Positions 1 through 19,032 are shown, counted from the stretch's first letter. The stretch is 64,000 bases of DNA from Pardosa pseudoannulata (GCA_032207245.1 CM063506.1:15132033-15196032); one strand, 5' to 3'. A program made the numbers and translations. The notes: generated by a model not told the origin, from the letters alone.

Positions 1-142
1 TTCTAGCTATTTAAGAGCAATTATAATATTTATGTTTCGATCTTATATGTTCACCCCAAACTCCAACCAAACAATCAAAAAAGTACACTATTCTATTTTT
101 TTAATGACCGAACGAAGCACGAAAAAGCAAAATGCTATTTTT

Positions 143-222
143 TGGTACCAGTGTTCGTGCATGGGTTCGAATCCCAGTGATGAGATGGACATTCGTACCC
201 ATTTGAAAAACGCTTTTAAGCA
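143..222 (+). repeat. Degraded tRNA-derived SINE fragment
   Basis: The stretch resembles the middle of the SINE found many times further along. It holds a box-B-like GGTTCGAATCCC (about 164-175), followed by diverged versions of the CATGGACGTTCGTAGCC and GGCTTTAAGC blocks. Both ends are eroded and no target duplication is visible, so this is an old copy. Confidence 0.6.
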
Positions 223-850
223 ATACATTTTGGACTAATTGACCCCTGTGTTGCAGAAAATTCACCACAATGGTCGAAGCCCAACTGTACCTTTCTTTTA
301 TTTTTTTAAATGAAACTCAATACCTCCCTTATTTTGAGTAAAAAAAGAAAAGAAATTATGTACAGATTTAAAAAAAAAATATTTAGCTTTAAATAATTTT
401 TTTCGCTTGCTGGTAGACTGGTGACACTTTTTTCTTAATATGAAGCACCCAACACAAAAATTTAAATACAATTATTAGTTAGTAATAAAACCATTTTAAT
501 CATCGATTTTTAATTTAACGATTAGCAAACCACCATATGGAAAGAAAGTGTGCTATGAAGTGAATTTACATATGATCTGAACCTTTTTTTTTTATAAATC
601 TTGCATTTTTCTTAAAGAAAGTATATTAAACTTTTTCCAAATAGCTTTGATTTTTAGAGAAAATATCGTGCGTATTATAAGAATACAAAGCCGTCGTTTG
701 AATTACTGTTTGTAGAATTCTAATATTAGTTCCGTCAACCGAAAACAAGTTAGAATTCAAAAATATTTCGGAATCCTGCGCCAGGATTTTCCAAAACATC
801 CGTCCTTCGTCATCTGACAGCTACATCTGTTTCCACGGGAACGGTACTGC
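223..850. other. AT-rich upstream flank, nothing recognised
   Basis: No coding-like frame, RNA gene or clear repeat is seen here. The composition changes near 780, where a more GC-balanced block begins that leads into promoter 1 of the NR4A gene. Confidence 0.6.
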
Positions 851-1056
851 TACGTAGTGACGTCACTTGCTTATTGATCATTGCCTGCCGTAGATTCCTT
901 CTGACGTTTCAAGTGTTACGTCACGAGCTCTTTCATCGTCCCATTGGTTCTGGGGCTAGTGACGTCGCCGTTCAATATGACGTCGGACGAGCGACGTCAC
1001 TTCATCCAGGCAACTAAACGAAAAGTATATAGGTGCGGTGTGCGGACGACACCCAG
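851..1056 (+). promoter_or_regulatory. Hr38: NR4A promoter 1: CRE cluster plus TATA box
   Basis: Five CRE-type motifs lie within 142 bp: perfect TGACGTCA at 858-865, TTACGTCA at 916-923, TGACGTCG at 960-967 and 978-985, and CGACGTCA at 992-999. A TATA box (TATATA, 1026-1031) follows, with an initiator-like CAGT at 1054-1057, the usual spacing. NR4A genes are known immediate-early targets of CREB, which suits this arrangement. The start site itself is inferred. Confidence 0.8.
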
Positions 1057-1246
1057 TGCATTTGAGGATGTGACTGAGTAAACTAGCGGAAATCTTAAAG
1101 TCTCTTAGTGACAAACTGCAGATCTGGTGATCGCATACTGGACTTATATCTCCCCAAACTGGACTATTACGTTAGAGGCATTGCATCTGATGATGCTGGT
1201 CATCTCTCTTCCAACAGGGAACCGCACTTCGACTTGCTAGTCACAT
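1054..1246 (+). other. Hr38: NR4A 5' exon 1a (predicted)
   Basis: The exon runs from the predicted start near 1054 to a strong donor, GTGAGT, at 1247-1252. AUG codons in it open only short frames: ATG TGA near 1068 and a 16-codon frame beginning ATGATGCTG near 1189 that stops at the TAG ending at 1240. The frame that joins exon 2 in phase is stop-free from 1099 but lacks ATG; it has CTG codons at 1138 and 1159, each with A at -3 and G at +4. The exon boundary is supported by the donor only; no transcript evidence is available. Confidence 0.65.
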
Positions 1247-2261
1247 GTGAGTAAAATTTCAAATATGAGTTCGTTTCCCGCCTCTTCTAATCTCTCATCA
1301 TGGATTTAAAAACACGTTTAAGAGTTGAGCTAATGATTAAAAACTTTAAAATCAAATTTAACGATGCAAACATGAAGGATTGCATTTTATTCTAGTGGAT
1401 AAACAAACTGTGTATTTTTTTCGAAGAATTTTTAAAATTTAAATTTAAAATTTCTTTTTACTCTTGTGCATGCCGCTTTTCTTTTCCGATGCTTTACACA
1501 TGTTTTGTGCAATATTATCGCATAATAATATCTACTTGTTGCAGTAGTTCTCTTCAGATTAAAACTTTTTTAACAGAAAGTTTTTCCTGTATTAGTAAAT
1601 TTTAACATGTAACTATAAAATTAACTGTTTTGTATAAAAATTCCATTACATGTTTTACAATATATTTCTTATAGTTGCAAATTATAAATATTTATATTAA
1701 TTGTTCTTAAAAACATTTTTATCGCTCGAATTAGTTTTTCTCTCGTTTTTCCTGTAAATGCTTCAAATTCTTGTCAGTAAAATTTATGCACTGGAACTGT
1801 TACGGAAAAAAAAGTAGAATAGTTTAAGTTACTATAACATATATCTGAATCATTATTCATGCTTTTAAATAAATGATAAAATGTTGCTTATTTTTTCGCG
1901 CCATTTCTAACAGTGTATGAGATTTTAAAATTATTGTAAAAAGTTATATAAAAAGATAAGAAGCTCTATAAAACGTAAGCGAATAAACTGATAAAAATTC
2001 CGATAAAATCTAAAATTTCTAACACCAATTTATTTTTTTATTTTGGGTAAAAATGAGATTTTGATATTTTTTTTCTCGTAAAGAGAAAATGAGCGCAATT
2101 ATTCCATACATAAAATTTCTTCGATGTTTCTATTTTGTGACTTAAAAAGGGCATTTGTATTGCTATTTTTCATATCTGATTTCAATTTTCCTCCCATGCC
2201 CTGTATTTGAACCATCCGGTATCTCTGATCCATTCATTGATCGATGGAGCATGTGGGTGTG
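1247..2261. other. Intronic/intergenic AT-rich sequence between 5' exons 1a and 1b
   Basis: This is strongly AT-rich sequence without CRE motifs, coding frames or recognised repeats. It is part of the first intron for transcripts starting at promoter 1. Confidence 0.6.
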
Positions 2262-2435
2262 TCCGCGTAGTATATATTCTTTTGGATTCGAAATCTCAGC
2301 TGGGAACTGACGTCAAAAGTGACGTCAATGCTAGACCATTGGATGATCGATCTGGCGGGAAGTAGCTGACGTCATTCTGTCGTAAGTGAGCTAAGGGGAG
2401 GAGCTCTCATCAAAATTTTACTCAGGAATTTCTCA
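2262..2435 (+). promoter_or_regulatory. Hr38: NR4A promoter 2: three perfect CREs
   Basis: Perfect TGACGTCA palindromes occur at 2308-2315, 2320-2327 and 2367-2374. The first two sit only 12 bp apart, start to start. A TATA-like TATATAT lies upstream near 2270 rather than downstream, and an initiator-like TCAGTTGCA occurs near 2432, so this may be a TATA-less start. The predicted exon 1b follows immediately. Confidence 0.72.
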
Positions 2436-2513
2436 GTTGCACTATCGGCGTGCATTCTGAGCGGTTTATTCCATCTGCCGGCTTCTGCTGAAACGTGTGA
2501 ACATAGTCGAAAC
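2433..2513 (+). other. Hr38: NR4A 5' exon 1b (predicted)
   Basis: The exon is bounded by an initiator-like element and a consensus donor, GTAAGT, at 2514-2519. It contains no ATG. Joined to exon 2 at 5648, the first AUG of the mRNA is the one at 5788 that opens the receptor frame, so this leader looks free of upstream AUGs. The 5' end is inferred. Confidence 0.6.
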
Positions 2514-2519
2514 GTAAGT

Positions 2520-3600
2520 TATCTAAAAATTTTAAAAATTCTAAAACTGAATTATGCCTGTTTAATGTCATTATATAAATTTCATGATGTAATTTCGTAA
2601 TGGTAATTGATATATTCTACTATTTCTGCTCCTACTTTCTGAAGGTGAAATTTGCTTCTTAACTACTTTAAAAGTGTGCGCATTTATTAAACCATATGTT
2701 TTTAAAGATTTTTAAATTATTGAATTTTTAAAATAAAAATCATTAACTACGGCATTTATAAAAGTCAGATATTAATGCTTTACAGTTTGAAAAATTATTA
2801 CTTTATTTAGTTTAATTATTAAATATTAAGTAAAATTCATTACACTGATTTTAAGATGAAATTACTATGCAATGAAGATTGTTTTCATAAATTGTGGTCT
2901 TAAAATTTCACATTACGTATATTTATTTGCATGCAATAATATCGCTTTTATGTAGTCTTTATGTTTTATTTCCTGTACTATTTTTAACTAATCTAAATTA
3001 GCAAAGAAATTTTTAAGTATAAAAATTTGTTACTTTGAAAGGGGTGCAATCAAGCATAATAACTTTCTTCATATTCTACCGGTTTCAATTTTTTAAATTA
3101 TTAGGATCGTTTTTTAAATTTTAACGTAATTATTTGTTTATATATAATTTGTAAAATATGTTATGTATTTCTAATTTTTTATCTTGACAAAATGATATTT
3201 AAAATCTATACAAATATTGTTTATTTTAACTATGTACAATGTACATTTTAAATGTACTCAGAACTTTATAAGTATCTTATTCTGCATATCTAAAAGTAAT
3301 TAATATCCAAGTAAATTTAATTTTCAAGGTTAATTTCTTAATACTGATGCGTCTTGTGTAAATACCTGGAATTAGACAATATGTCAAAGTAACTATTATT
3401 GTTTTGTGTCTCGAACTTAGATATAATCAAAGAGCAACCGAAAACAAAACTTTTTTTGGCGGCGGCTTTGGTACTAGTTCTTTTCGTTTCTTTATTCTGG
3501 GAGACGCGCCAGGATCTTTTCGGGATCAATGCGCGGCGGAAAACTTTGAGATACTTTCGTGCATTTTTGGCGCCGATCCCCCATCCAGAATGATGTATGT
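2520..3600. other. AT-rich intronic sequence before promoter 3
   Basis: The sequence is AT-rich up to about 3440, then becomes GC-balanced towards promoter 3. Short open frames at 3399-3679 look like a by-product of that composition shift and carry no recognised domain. Confidence 0.5.
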
Positions 3601-3604
3601 GACT

Positions 3605-3775
3605 CGCACTGACGTCACAGATGGTGCAGAAATCGAAACTCGGATACTCAAATCGGCTGGCGTCAGATACCGAAAATAGTGTGCTTTGCTGACGTCACTT
3701 GGTTGATTACGCAGGTTGGAGCGGTGCTATTTTTGGATCAACTATCGTCAGGAGAGCACAGTGCGTGGGTGGGTG
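3605..3775 (+). promoter_or_regulatory. Hr38: NR4A promoter 3: CREs and a CArG/MEF2-like box
   Basis: Perfect TGACGTCA occurs at 3610-3617 and 3690-3697, with a variant TGGCGTCA at 3658-3665. CTATTTTTGG at 3727-3736 is one base from an SRF CArG box and also resembles a MEF2 site; both factors are known regulators of vertebrate NR4A1. An initiator-like TTCAGTT follows near 3778. The transcription start is inferred. Confidence 0.68.
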
Positions 3776-3879
3776 CTTCAGTTATCTCGGTACAGACCGA
3801 TGTTGGAGGAGTGGCTTAGGGAATTGGAGGAAAAACCACCTAATGAATTCGCTGCTAAGGTTCCTCAAGATTTCATGAG
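3775..3879 (+). other. Hr38: NR4A 5' exon 1c with upstream ORF
   Basis: The exon ends in donor GTGAGA at 3880-3885. An ATG at 3800 opens a frame starting MLEEWLRELEEKPPN. The exon ends two bases into a codon, whereas exon 2 needs one base to enter the receptor frame. After splicing, this frame therefore reads only seven more codons (ending ESRAV-type residues) and stops at a TGA in exon 2 near 5670, upstream of the receptor AUG at 5788. It behaves as a roughly 33-codon uORF unless an unseen exon corrects the phase. Confidence 0.6.
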
Positions 3880-5647
3880 GTGAGAACGCCTGTAATCGGC
3901 AGTTTGTATAAGCACTATGTTTATTCTGTAGCAATATGGTCAACGCGTATAAAACTGCTATAGTTTCATGCATTAGATTGAGCATCTAAATAGAATTTTT
4001 CTATTTTTTATATTTTAAGAACATTTATAAAATATCATAAAGGTTTATATTTATGAACTAGTTTATATATGTACTGAAAATTAAAAATTTTAATTTTATA
4101 CTTTTAGTTATTTTTAGTAAACTATTTCAAAACTATTTTGTAATTTTCTTTGTAAAAGTTTAAAATATGTAGGGCATTTTTTAAATATATTTTTTTAATT
4201 TATCATTCATAACTTTGCACTTATTTAAAAAAAGAAAAAAAAACTTTTGATCGAAATTGAATTGTGCAAATGAAAAAGTGCTTTAAATAGATATACTTAA
4301 AATTTATTTACATATATTTTTTTTAAATTTTCAGACAATCTTTTTTCTAAAAAATATTTTTTAGTATGAGAACAATTTTTGAAGGCATGATTGTTACAAG
4401 ACGTTTTCGGGGGAAAATAATACCTAGATTTTAATATGCTAATTGTTAGTATGTTTTTGGTATATTTACAAAATTCTTAAAATCACATATATATATTAGC
4501 AATTTTTATTATTTATTTATTGCTTATTTCCTTATTTATTTTTCTAACATTTGAAATAGGTGATCAAGTCAATAATAATATTTATTCAACTACTATGTAC
4601 AAAATATATGAAATACCGCGATATCTATGCAGCTACAACTAAAAATGAAATTGTTCTGGGACTCTTAAAATATTTTAGCTGTCTTAAATTGCTAACCGAA
4701 AGTATCATTGTGTTTGATTGCATACTTCTTTACATTGATCTATTATTGATAACAGATTTAAAATTGTTAAACGCATTGCATTTTTTAAAAGTTATTTATC
4801 GTATCTGCCGTTATGATGTCACTACAAAATATTTTCGTATAAAAATCGTAAGATTTTATTTATTTCTTATGATCTTGGTGTTTCTTTCAGATCATTTCCC
4901 AGAGAAGTTTATTTAGTCAAATTTTTAACAGGGAAAGTTTATTATATAATTTTTTAAGAATTTTTTTTATTCATTAGGCCATTGATAATTCTCAGGTGAA
5001 GTCGGACAACATCTTTTATTTGATCAATGTTAGACAAATTAAAAACGAAAGTAAAGATTATTAGAGATGTATTTTTTATTAATTCCAAAAAATTAGTTAT
5101 ATTCTATGTTCTACGATTTTTGTTAGTTAGAACTCGAAAAACAAAATATCAGTAGTCAAAAAGAAAACATCGATCCTTATTGCTTATTTACATCAGCACA
5201 AAAATAACACAGAGTATTCGTAAAATTAATTATACTTATATATGGAACAACTAACCTCTAAATTTTTAAATAGTTTTCTATATCCAGCTTTCATCATTAC
5301 ATATTTATTTATTTATTTATTATTGTTGTATATAAATTTAATTTTAGTACTTAAGAATATTGTATGTATTTTTTAAAGTATGTAAAAAACTGAAGCATCC
5401 ATTCCTTTCACTTTTCTTTCTCACATTCATCTTTTAGTCATATAATAGTCTTTTGAAGAAAATGCGATTTTTTCTATGTTTTTTTTATTTAGCGTCCTCA
5501 ACAGATTTCTTCATCTCCTCAAAGCTCAGAAGTGATTACTAGTTTAATAATTTTAAATATGAACATGTTAATTTTTTTCATTTGTTTGCTTATGAACTGT
5601 ATTTGCTTAATTTTTTTTTCATACTAATTATTATTTCTTCCTTCTAG
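3880..5647. other. Hr38: NR4A intron 1 (from exon 1c to exon 2)
   Basis: The intron is AT-rich throughout. A 118-codon open frame at 4560-4916 is hydrophobic, matches nothing I know and sits in unbiased AT-rich sequence; I treat it as chance. A short pyrimidine-led segment near 5480-5545 was tested as a cassette exon but would not correct the exon 1c phase. Confidence 0.6.
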
Positions 5648-5787
5648 CCCCCGAGCTGTCGAGTCGTGAGTCGGCCAGTGGCTGCCGGACCAGTGGGAGC
5701 CAGGCCACGCCCACCACTAGCGAAAGCGGTACTACCGATACAGCCCCTGCAGTAGTAGCAGCAGCATCAACTACACCTGAAGCAAAC

Positions 5788-5808
<21 letters not shown>
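5648..5808 (+). CDS. Hr38: NR4A exon 2 (leader plus first seven codons)
   Basis: The acceptor is TTCCTTCTAG and the donor GTGAGA. Coding starts at 5788 (MLLLQPQ). The 46 codons before that AUG are open in the same frame and rich in Ser, Thr and Ala, like an AF-1 region. The true N-terminus may therefore be longer, by a non-AUG start or an unseen upstream coding exon. Confidence 0.85.
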
Positions 5809-13305
<7,497 letters not shown>

Positions 13306-16300
13306 GATGTCCGGTACCATTGTCTGGATCCCTTTTTTGCCTGAAGCTCGGGGTGGCTAGCAGGGTGCGAAAAACAGGCCCCGCTAGGTAAGAGGCTCCA
13401 AGATGGCCCTGACCGAGCGAGGGCATGACCCCTCCTCAAGACAACTTTCGCACCCTGTGCAAGGTCCACCCTTCTGCCTGTGAGCAGAGAAATTCGTCTA
13501 TATGGAACATAGACTAAGTATTTGTCTGTCATTTTTAGTGCAATAGAATACAAGTTTGAACACAATCAGCTTTGTTCCAGCTAGCGTGTTTAGCCTTCAT
13601 TATAAACTTAAACAAAGTGATGTGAAAACCTGTAATAACAGCAAGTATAAAACAGCAAGCAACAAGTCCATCTTAATGAAAACAGAATGTTGTATAAGTA
13701 TACTTGGAATAGGGTTACTGTTAAACAACTGAGCATAATTCATTATCTTGAATCTCAAATGTTGATTACTAAATCAGAGTCATAAACATCTGTCATTATT
13801 AACTAAGGAACTTTTCTTGCAAAACTGAAAGCAAAGATTGTAATTTGAGTGGTTATTTGTTGTAAATTATGAGCTGCTGTGTTATTGGATATAGCTCATG
13901 ATTTGAAATTGAAAAAAAAAAAGTGAAACTATTTTGCTGCTGCTTATATGAATATTATCTTAACTAATATAAAAATATATATATAAATTATTGAAACTTT
14001 CAATGTATATCACATATATATTTCAATATTCTTCTTTAATAGTTAACACATTACATGCTGTAGATTGCAATATATAAAATTAGTATATTTGTAAAACATT
14101 TCAGTTTAGAGTATCCCAGAATCATTTAAAACCCTAAATGTAGTACAGGGATACTAAACAGTAGCTGAAAAAGAGAAAAACAAGCCATTTGTAAACACAT
14201 TCCACTGAGCATTGTAGATAAGGTCTATTACATACATAGTAAAGTTTCCTGATATATTTTATATTGCAGGGAGTATATTTATTAAATGTATTTAGGCAAA
14301 AAAATGACAAAATGAGCATGTCAAAAAAAAAAAGAAAAAAAAAAGAGCTTATACAGAGTACTTTATATACTGCACAGCTAAATTTTATGTAATTTTCATC
14401 TAGAAAAACTAAATACATTAATAGTAAATAACTTAAAGACTTAATTATTTGTTTATACATTTTCCTTTGCTTGTATCATCCACTCATAATTTTAACTTAT
14501 TATATTTAATAAACAATTATAAAATCAGTAAAATTCTGATTTCTGAATAGCTACTGATTTTTTTTAACACTTAAGTTACAAGAAATGTGATATCCTTCTT
14601 TTGGAACCAAGTGCAATATATTTTTAAAAAAATGTGAATATTTTGCCCTAAATCCAAAGAATCGCTTAGATACATTATCTTTATAGGCAAAAGTAAAATT
14701 AGAATGAAAAGTATGAAATTTTTAAATGCAATCAAAATAGTTCATGTATGGGTATTTTTATTTTAAAAATATGTTTTCATGTTATAGAATACATATAAAA
14801 TATAGTTATTAAAATTTTATTTTTCATATTACTTTTTATTCATTTTTAGTTGATATTTTAAAATAAAAAATCCCCATATTTACTTAAGACTTAGATTATT
14901 AATCATTTAAAAAGCTACAAGAACTTAATTTACCATTAAAATTAGGTATACCATCATTTCTTGCAAGTTAAAATTAAACTTCTTTCTTGTTTTTTAGTAC
15001 ATAAACCCATGTTCACAGATAATTATAGCTATTTTAACCATAATTAGTTGGAAATTAATAGTATATATAAGAAAAATGATTAATACAAATGGTTTATGAC
15101 TTTATTATCAAAACACAAATTCTGAAAAAAAAATGGCTGAAACAAAAAGTTTTAATACTTTATCAAAACTAATAGGATTAACTTTTTTAGCACATTTTAA
15201 TAAAGCTTAATTTTATTTAATTAATTTACAATGTAACTTATATTTTTAAAGGAACTGCATTCATAATTTCTAAACTTTAACCTTACACTGAAGTATTAAG
15301 AAGGAAAATGTGTAATAGTGGTGAAAATTAATGAATAATCTTATCTTACATACTATTTGAAGAAAATATTACAATTCATTTACATTAGCATTTATCTCAA
15401 TGCTTTGCAATGTGTTTAACTTTGACACTTATGTAAATTTACAGTTACTGTATTTATGATGCACTAATTCAAAATTGATCATACAGTTCATTATTAACTG
15501 TAATTTTTCAATTGAGATATTTAGTCTCTAACAGCATTATAAATAAAATGTTGCATGTTAATGTATTTTGAGAAAATTTGTTGCACAATTGCCCAAAATA
15601 CTTTTCACAACTTTAGTATGAATTTTTATCAAAGCCTGTACAAGAAAGAAATGAAATGCTGGTTTGAAACTACGAAAGTCATAACTCAATGGATTAATAA
15701 GACATATCATCATCATTCATAATCAGTTTCAAAGGGACACTGAATTTGATACTGATGTCTGTTTTGAATCTGTGCACTGCTCTAGGCCTGCTTCTAGTGT
15801 ATTTACACTTCTTGTCTGGAAGCATACTTAAATATGCTCTGTGATGTACTTTTAAAGTATTCTCTGGAAATCTAGTCATCATACTCTGCCATATGTGTTC
15901 CCTGTATAAGTCTACTTGGGACTTGCTGCTCTGTGTCAATAATTAGAGCAAAATATTAAAATATTTGCCTTTTAAATGTCTTTTCCTGTGAATATTTGTG
16001 TGTGAAATGTTTTCTTGTTAAGGTTCTGATAAGAACAGTTATTCTGTTACAAATATCAGTGTTTTACAAGCTCTCCGTAGTGGTAGAAAAAAAATTATGA
16101 TCTCTTAAATTAAGAGATTCTTTTTAATAAGTTCACTTCAAGATATATCTCCCTTTTAAAAAAAGGACTTTCTCAAAGCTGCATCTTTTTTGTTTAATTA
16201 TTTAAGATAAATAACTAATAAATATAACTTGCATATAGAAAGGACAAGTAGACCAACATTTATAAAATTGAAGTTTTAAATAAATAATGTTTTTTGAAAC

Positions 16301-17214
16301 TGATTAACGTCAAAGGGTAAGTTGGGTTGAAAGCCATTATGATAGAAGATTTATTGAGAGCTTAAGGAGGTGGCTAATACACTGATGCAAATTTTATTTC
16401 CAAAATATCTTATCCTTGTACTATATCATAGAACTGTCAGCATTTTCCCAAAGACTATAAAATATTTTAATTTAAATGAATATTACTGATATTTTAGATA
16501 TCAATCTTGTTAGATATATCTAACTAATTCTAGTTAGGCTCCAAAATGTGAGAGAAATGTATATATTATACATTGATAGATTGTAAGACATGTTATGCTA
16601 TATACATAGAAAGACTTTAATTGTTAAAATTGTTATTCATACATCTGTCATATATTTTTAACTGCTACTATGGCATTTTTTTATGGTTTCTTCACACAGT
16701 ATTACACTACTTCATTTGCACCATTGCATGTAATGTCATAATGAAGATATGTTAAAGAATTATCTTTACATAAAAGGATGAGTGATGTCAATAACTACTA
16801 ATGTTATTTACATATTTTTATTTTGTCCATTGATATTTTTATTTTTAAATGTAATTTTTTGTTATTGTTTAATAAAGCCCATTCATCAAAATATGTATGT
16901 ATGTATGTGAAAACTGATACTTCTATATATACATACATATATACATATGCAGGGACCGAAAATTTCATTATGTACTTAATTATTCTCCCTTTCTCAGGAA
17001 GAATATAACTTGCAATTACTATAGTTTATGAAACTAAAAGTAGAATTTATCTATTTAATGCTTAAAATTTCTAGACATTTTTAGGCCCCTGTGTATACAT
17101 GTTTGTGTATGTATTTATAATTTTTGATTAATGGTTTGCATTAGATTATGCATTTTGTTTTTTGTACTATGCACTTACATGTTAATTCTGGAAAATGCTA
17201 CAAACATTTATATT

Positions 17215-17230
17215 ATTTATTTATTTATTA
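17215..17230 (+). promoter_or_regulatory. AU-rich element candidate
   Basis: Four-base-spaced ATTTA pentamers overlap here (ATTTATTTATTTATTA), the class II AU-rich pattern that destabilises immediate-early mRNAs. Whether it is transcribed depends on which polyadenylation signal the NR4A gene uses. Confidence 0.4.
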
Positions 17231-17340
17231 TTTTAAACACTATATTTGTGCTTTATTGTTTATGTATTTCTTAATTAAAACAGATATTTTCAAGAAACTT
17301 TTAATTTTAGTACTTAATTCTTATTGAATTACTGTAAAAT

Positions 17341-17490
17341 AAAATCAAAAGTGTGTGTTTTAAAATTAGACTAGTAAATCAGTTTAGTAAATGATAAATC
17401 TTGAATCAGTGATGAAAAATCAAAAGTGAGTGTTTTAAAACTAGAATAGTAAATCAATTTAGCAAATAATAAATCTTAAATGAGTGATGA
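17341..17490. repeat. 74-bp tandem duplication
   Basis: Two adjacent diverged copies share AAAATCAAAAGTG, GTGTTTTAAAA, AGTAAATCA and AAATCTT blocks in order, with a period of about 74 bp. It is a local duplication in the probable NR4A 3' UTR. Confidence 0.75.
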
Positions 17491-18060
17491 AAAGATTTCA
17501 TTATAAACAGCATTATTATTTTAATGTGTAAAATGATAGTTATACTCTGTTAAATAGTTGATTTTTCAGAAAACTAAAGTATCTTTAGAAATGTTGGAAT
17601 TTTCTTTAAATATTGTTAAAACCAATTTTTTAAATATATGCTATTTTCCAATACTGCTATACATACATACCAATGCATACTATAGAAATAAATTAATCAC
17701 TTGTTCAAGTTCTTTCAAAATGTTATATTTTTTGTGTATCTCTTTGTTGTTCTGAAAGGCTTTCTGCTACTAGTCAATTAAAACAAAATATTTATTATTG
17801 TTATCTGCATTTAGAATATTGAAGTTCAATAAAAAGTTTATAATTGTTTACAAAAGAGTCTATTTTATTTCACTAAATTTTTCATATGAAATGAATACAA
17901 AAGTAAAATTACTTTTGGTCAAATCCACCATGTATTATACCATAAAATTACACAGAGCACAAACATGCCTGGGTTATTGGGAGAATTTTTTTCCTTTAGT
18001 ATTTTGTTACCAAACCTATTTGAGTCTTTTATTCTGATAAAAAGTGAAAAGGAATAAAAT

Positions 18061-18732
18061 ATTTAATGTTTTTAATCATTTGCAGGAACATTCCATATTT
18101 AAAAGTTATGAATTACAATGTAGTTATTTAGGTTTTGACATTTTCTACCTCACATTATTTTAAACTAGTTGTTGAAAGATATGTACACATTTTGGATAAG
18201 TACAGTTTTCAATATTTCAAACATAGTTTTCAATTTTTGAGATATTGCAATGACACAGCTCTGAAAAATTGAACTTGGTATAGATTTTGTGTACACAATA
18301 CCAAAAGTTAATTGTTAAAATTAAATGTATCAGATGAATACCTTAAAAATGATGCACATTAACATAAAGAGGAAAATTTTTAATAATTTTTGAAGCAGGA
18401 CATATTTTTAAACAGATGAAAGCAAAAATCCTTTATTACTTTAAAGCCCCATTATAAGAAAAGGTATGAGTATAATCACTCTAATTTCCAAAATTAAATC
18501 ATTTTTATCAGTCAGATTAGTTAAGATTAATTTGCATTAAACTAATCTGTAGTAGTTTTGACTAGAAAAAAAAGAGAAAAATGAAAATAAATTGGAGGTT
18601 GAATACTACGTTTGACCTAACTATAAAAATAAATATTATGTTATACATATATGACACATAAAAATATTCTATTCTTTTTTTTTTTTTTTTTTTTTTTACT
18701 GGTTTTAGGTTTTGATATCTAATGCCTCAGTT
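18061..18732. other. Intergenic AT-rich sequence with a poly(T) run
   Basis: No gene is recognised. A T run of about 27 lies at 18670-18697, 36 bp before a MITE. CCTCAGTT at 18725-18732 is the left target duplication of that MITE. Confidence 0.6.
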
Positions 18733-19024
18733 CAAGACCGTAGGCAGGGGGAGGGATTTGGGGGACTGGTCCCCCTCCAAATTTTGAAAGATCAACTTGT
18801 AGATAGACAATGTCCCACGTTTGTGTATGTGTGCTATCTTCCTAGCTGTTCATGAACATGGACAATTATTCTCTTAGAAAAAAAATGCTCAGACCATAAA
18901 AGTCTTGCTGGGCAGCTGCCAAATATACAGGGCTTTCCCATTCATCAAGTGAAGTACCATTCACAAATAAAGATGTCTTTCTTCCTTGGTCCATCTCTGA
19001 AAATAATTTCTGGCTACGGCCCTG
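18733..19024. mobile_element. hAT-type MITE with perfect 8-bp target duplication
   Basis: This 292-bp element has no transposase. Its left end CAAGACCGTAGGCAG and the reverse complement of its right end, CAGGGCCGTAGCCAG, form imperfect terminal inverted repeats. It is flanked by CCTCAGTT at 18725-18732 and 19025-19032. An 8-bp duplication with CAGGG-type ends is characteristic of the hAT superfamily. Confidence 0.9.
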
Positions 19025-19032
19025 CCTCAGTT

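Larger units (their letters stand above)
13306..18060 (+). other. Hr38: Probable long 3' UTR of the NR4A gene
   Basis: No coding-like sequence follows the stop. The first 180 bases are unusually GC-rich and contain a 12-bp inverted repeat (13361-13372 with 13446-13457). Candidate AATAAA signals occur at 14508-14513, 15199-15204, 16871-16876 and near 18050, so the true end is unknown. Overlapping ATTTA pentamers at 17215-17230 resemble an AU-rich decay element, which would suit an immediate-early mRNA if the UTR reaches that far. A 74-bp tandem duplication lies at 17341-17490. Confidence 0.5.

Noticed and set aside
161..175. tRNA gene suggested by GGTTCGAATCCC
   Set aside because: The flanking sequence follows the SINE consensus, and no acceptor stem or anticodon arm is present.
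4560..4916. 118-codon open frame in NR4A intron 1
   Set aside because: Hydrophobic AT-driven composition, no domain, and no splice context that would join it to the receptor; judged chance.
5480..5545. Possible cassette exon between exon 1c and exon 2
   Set aside because: The acceptor is plausible but the donor is weak, and its 39-base length would not correct the exon 1c phase.
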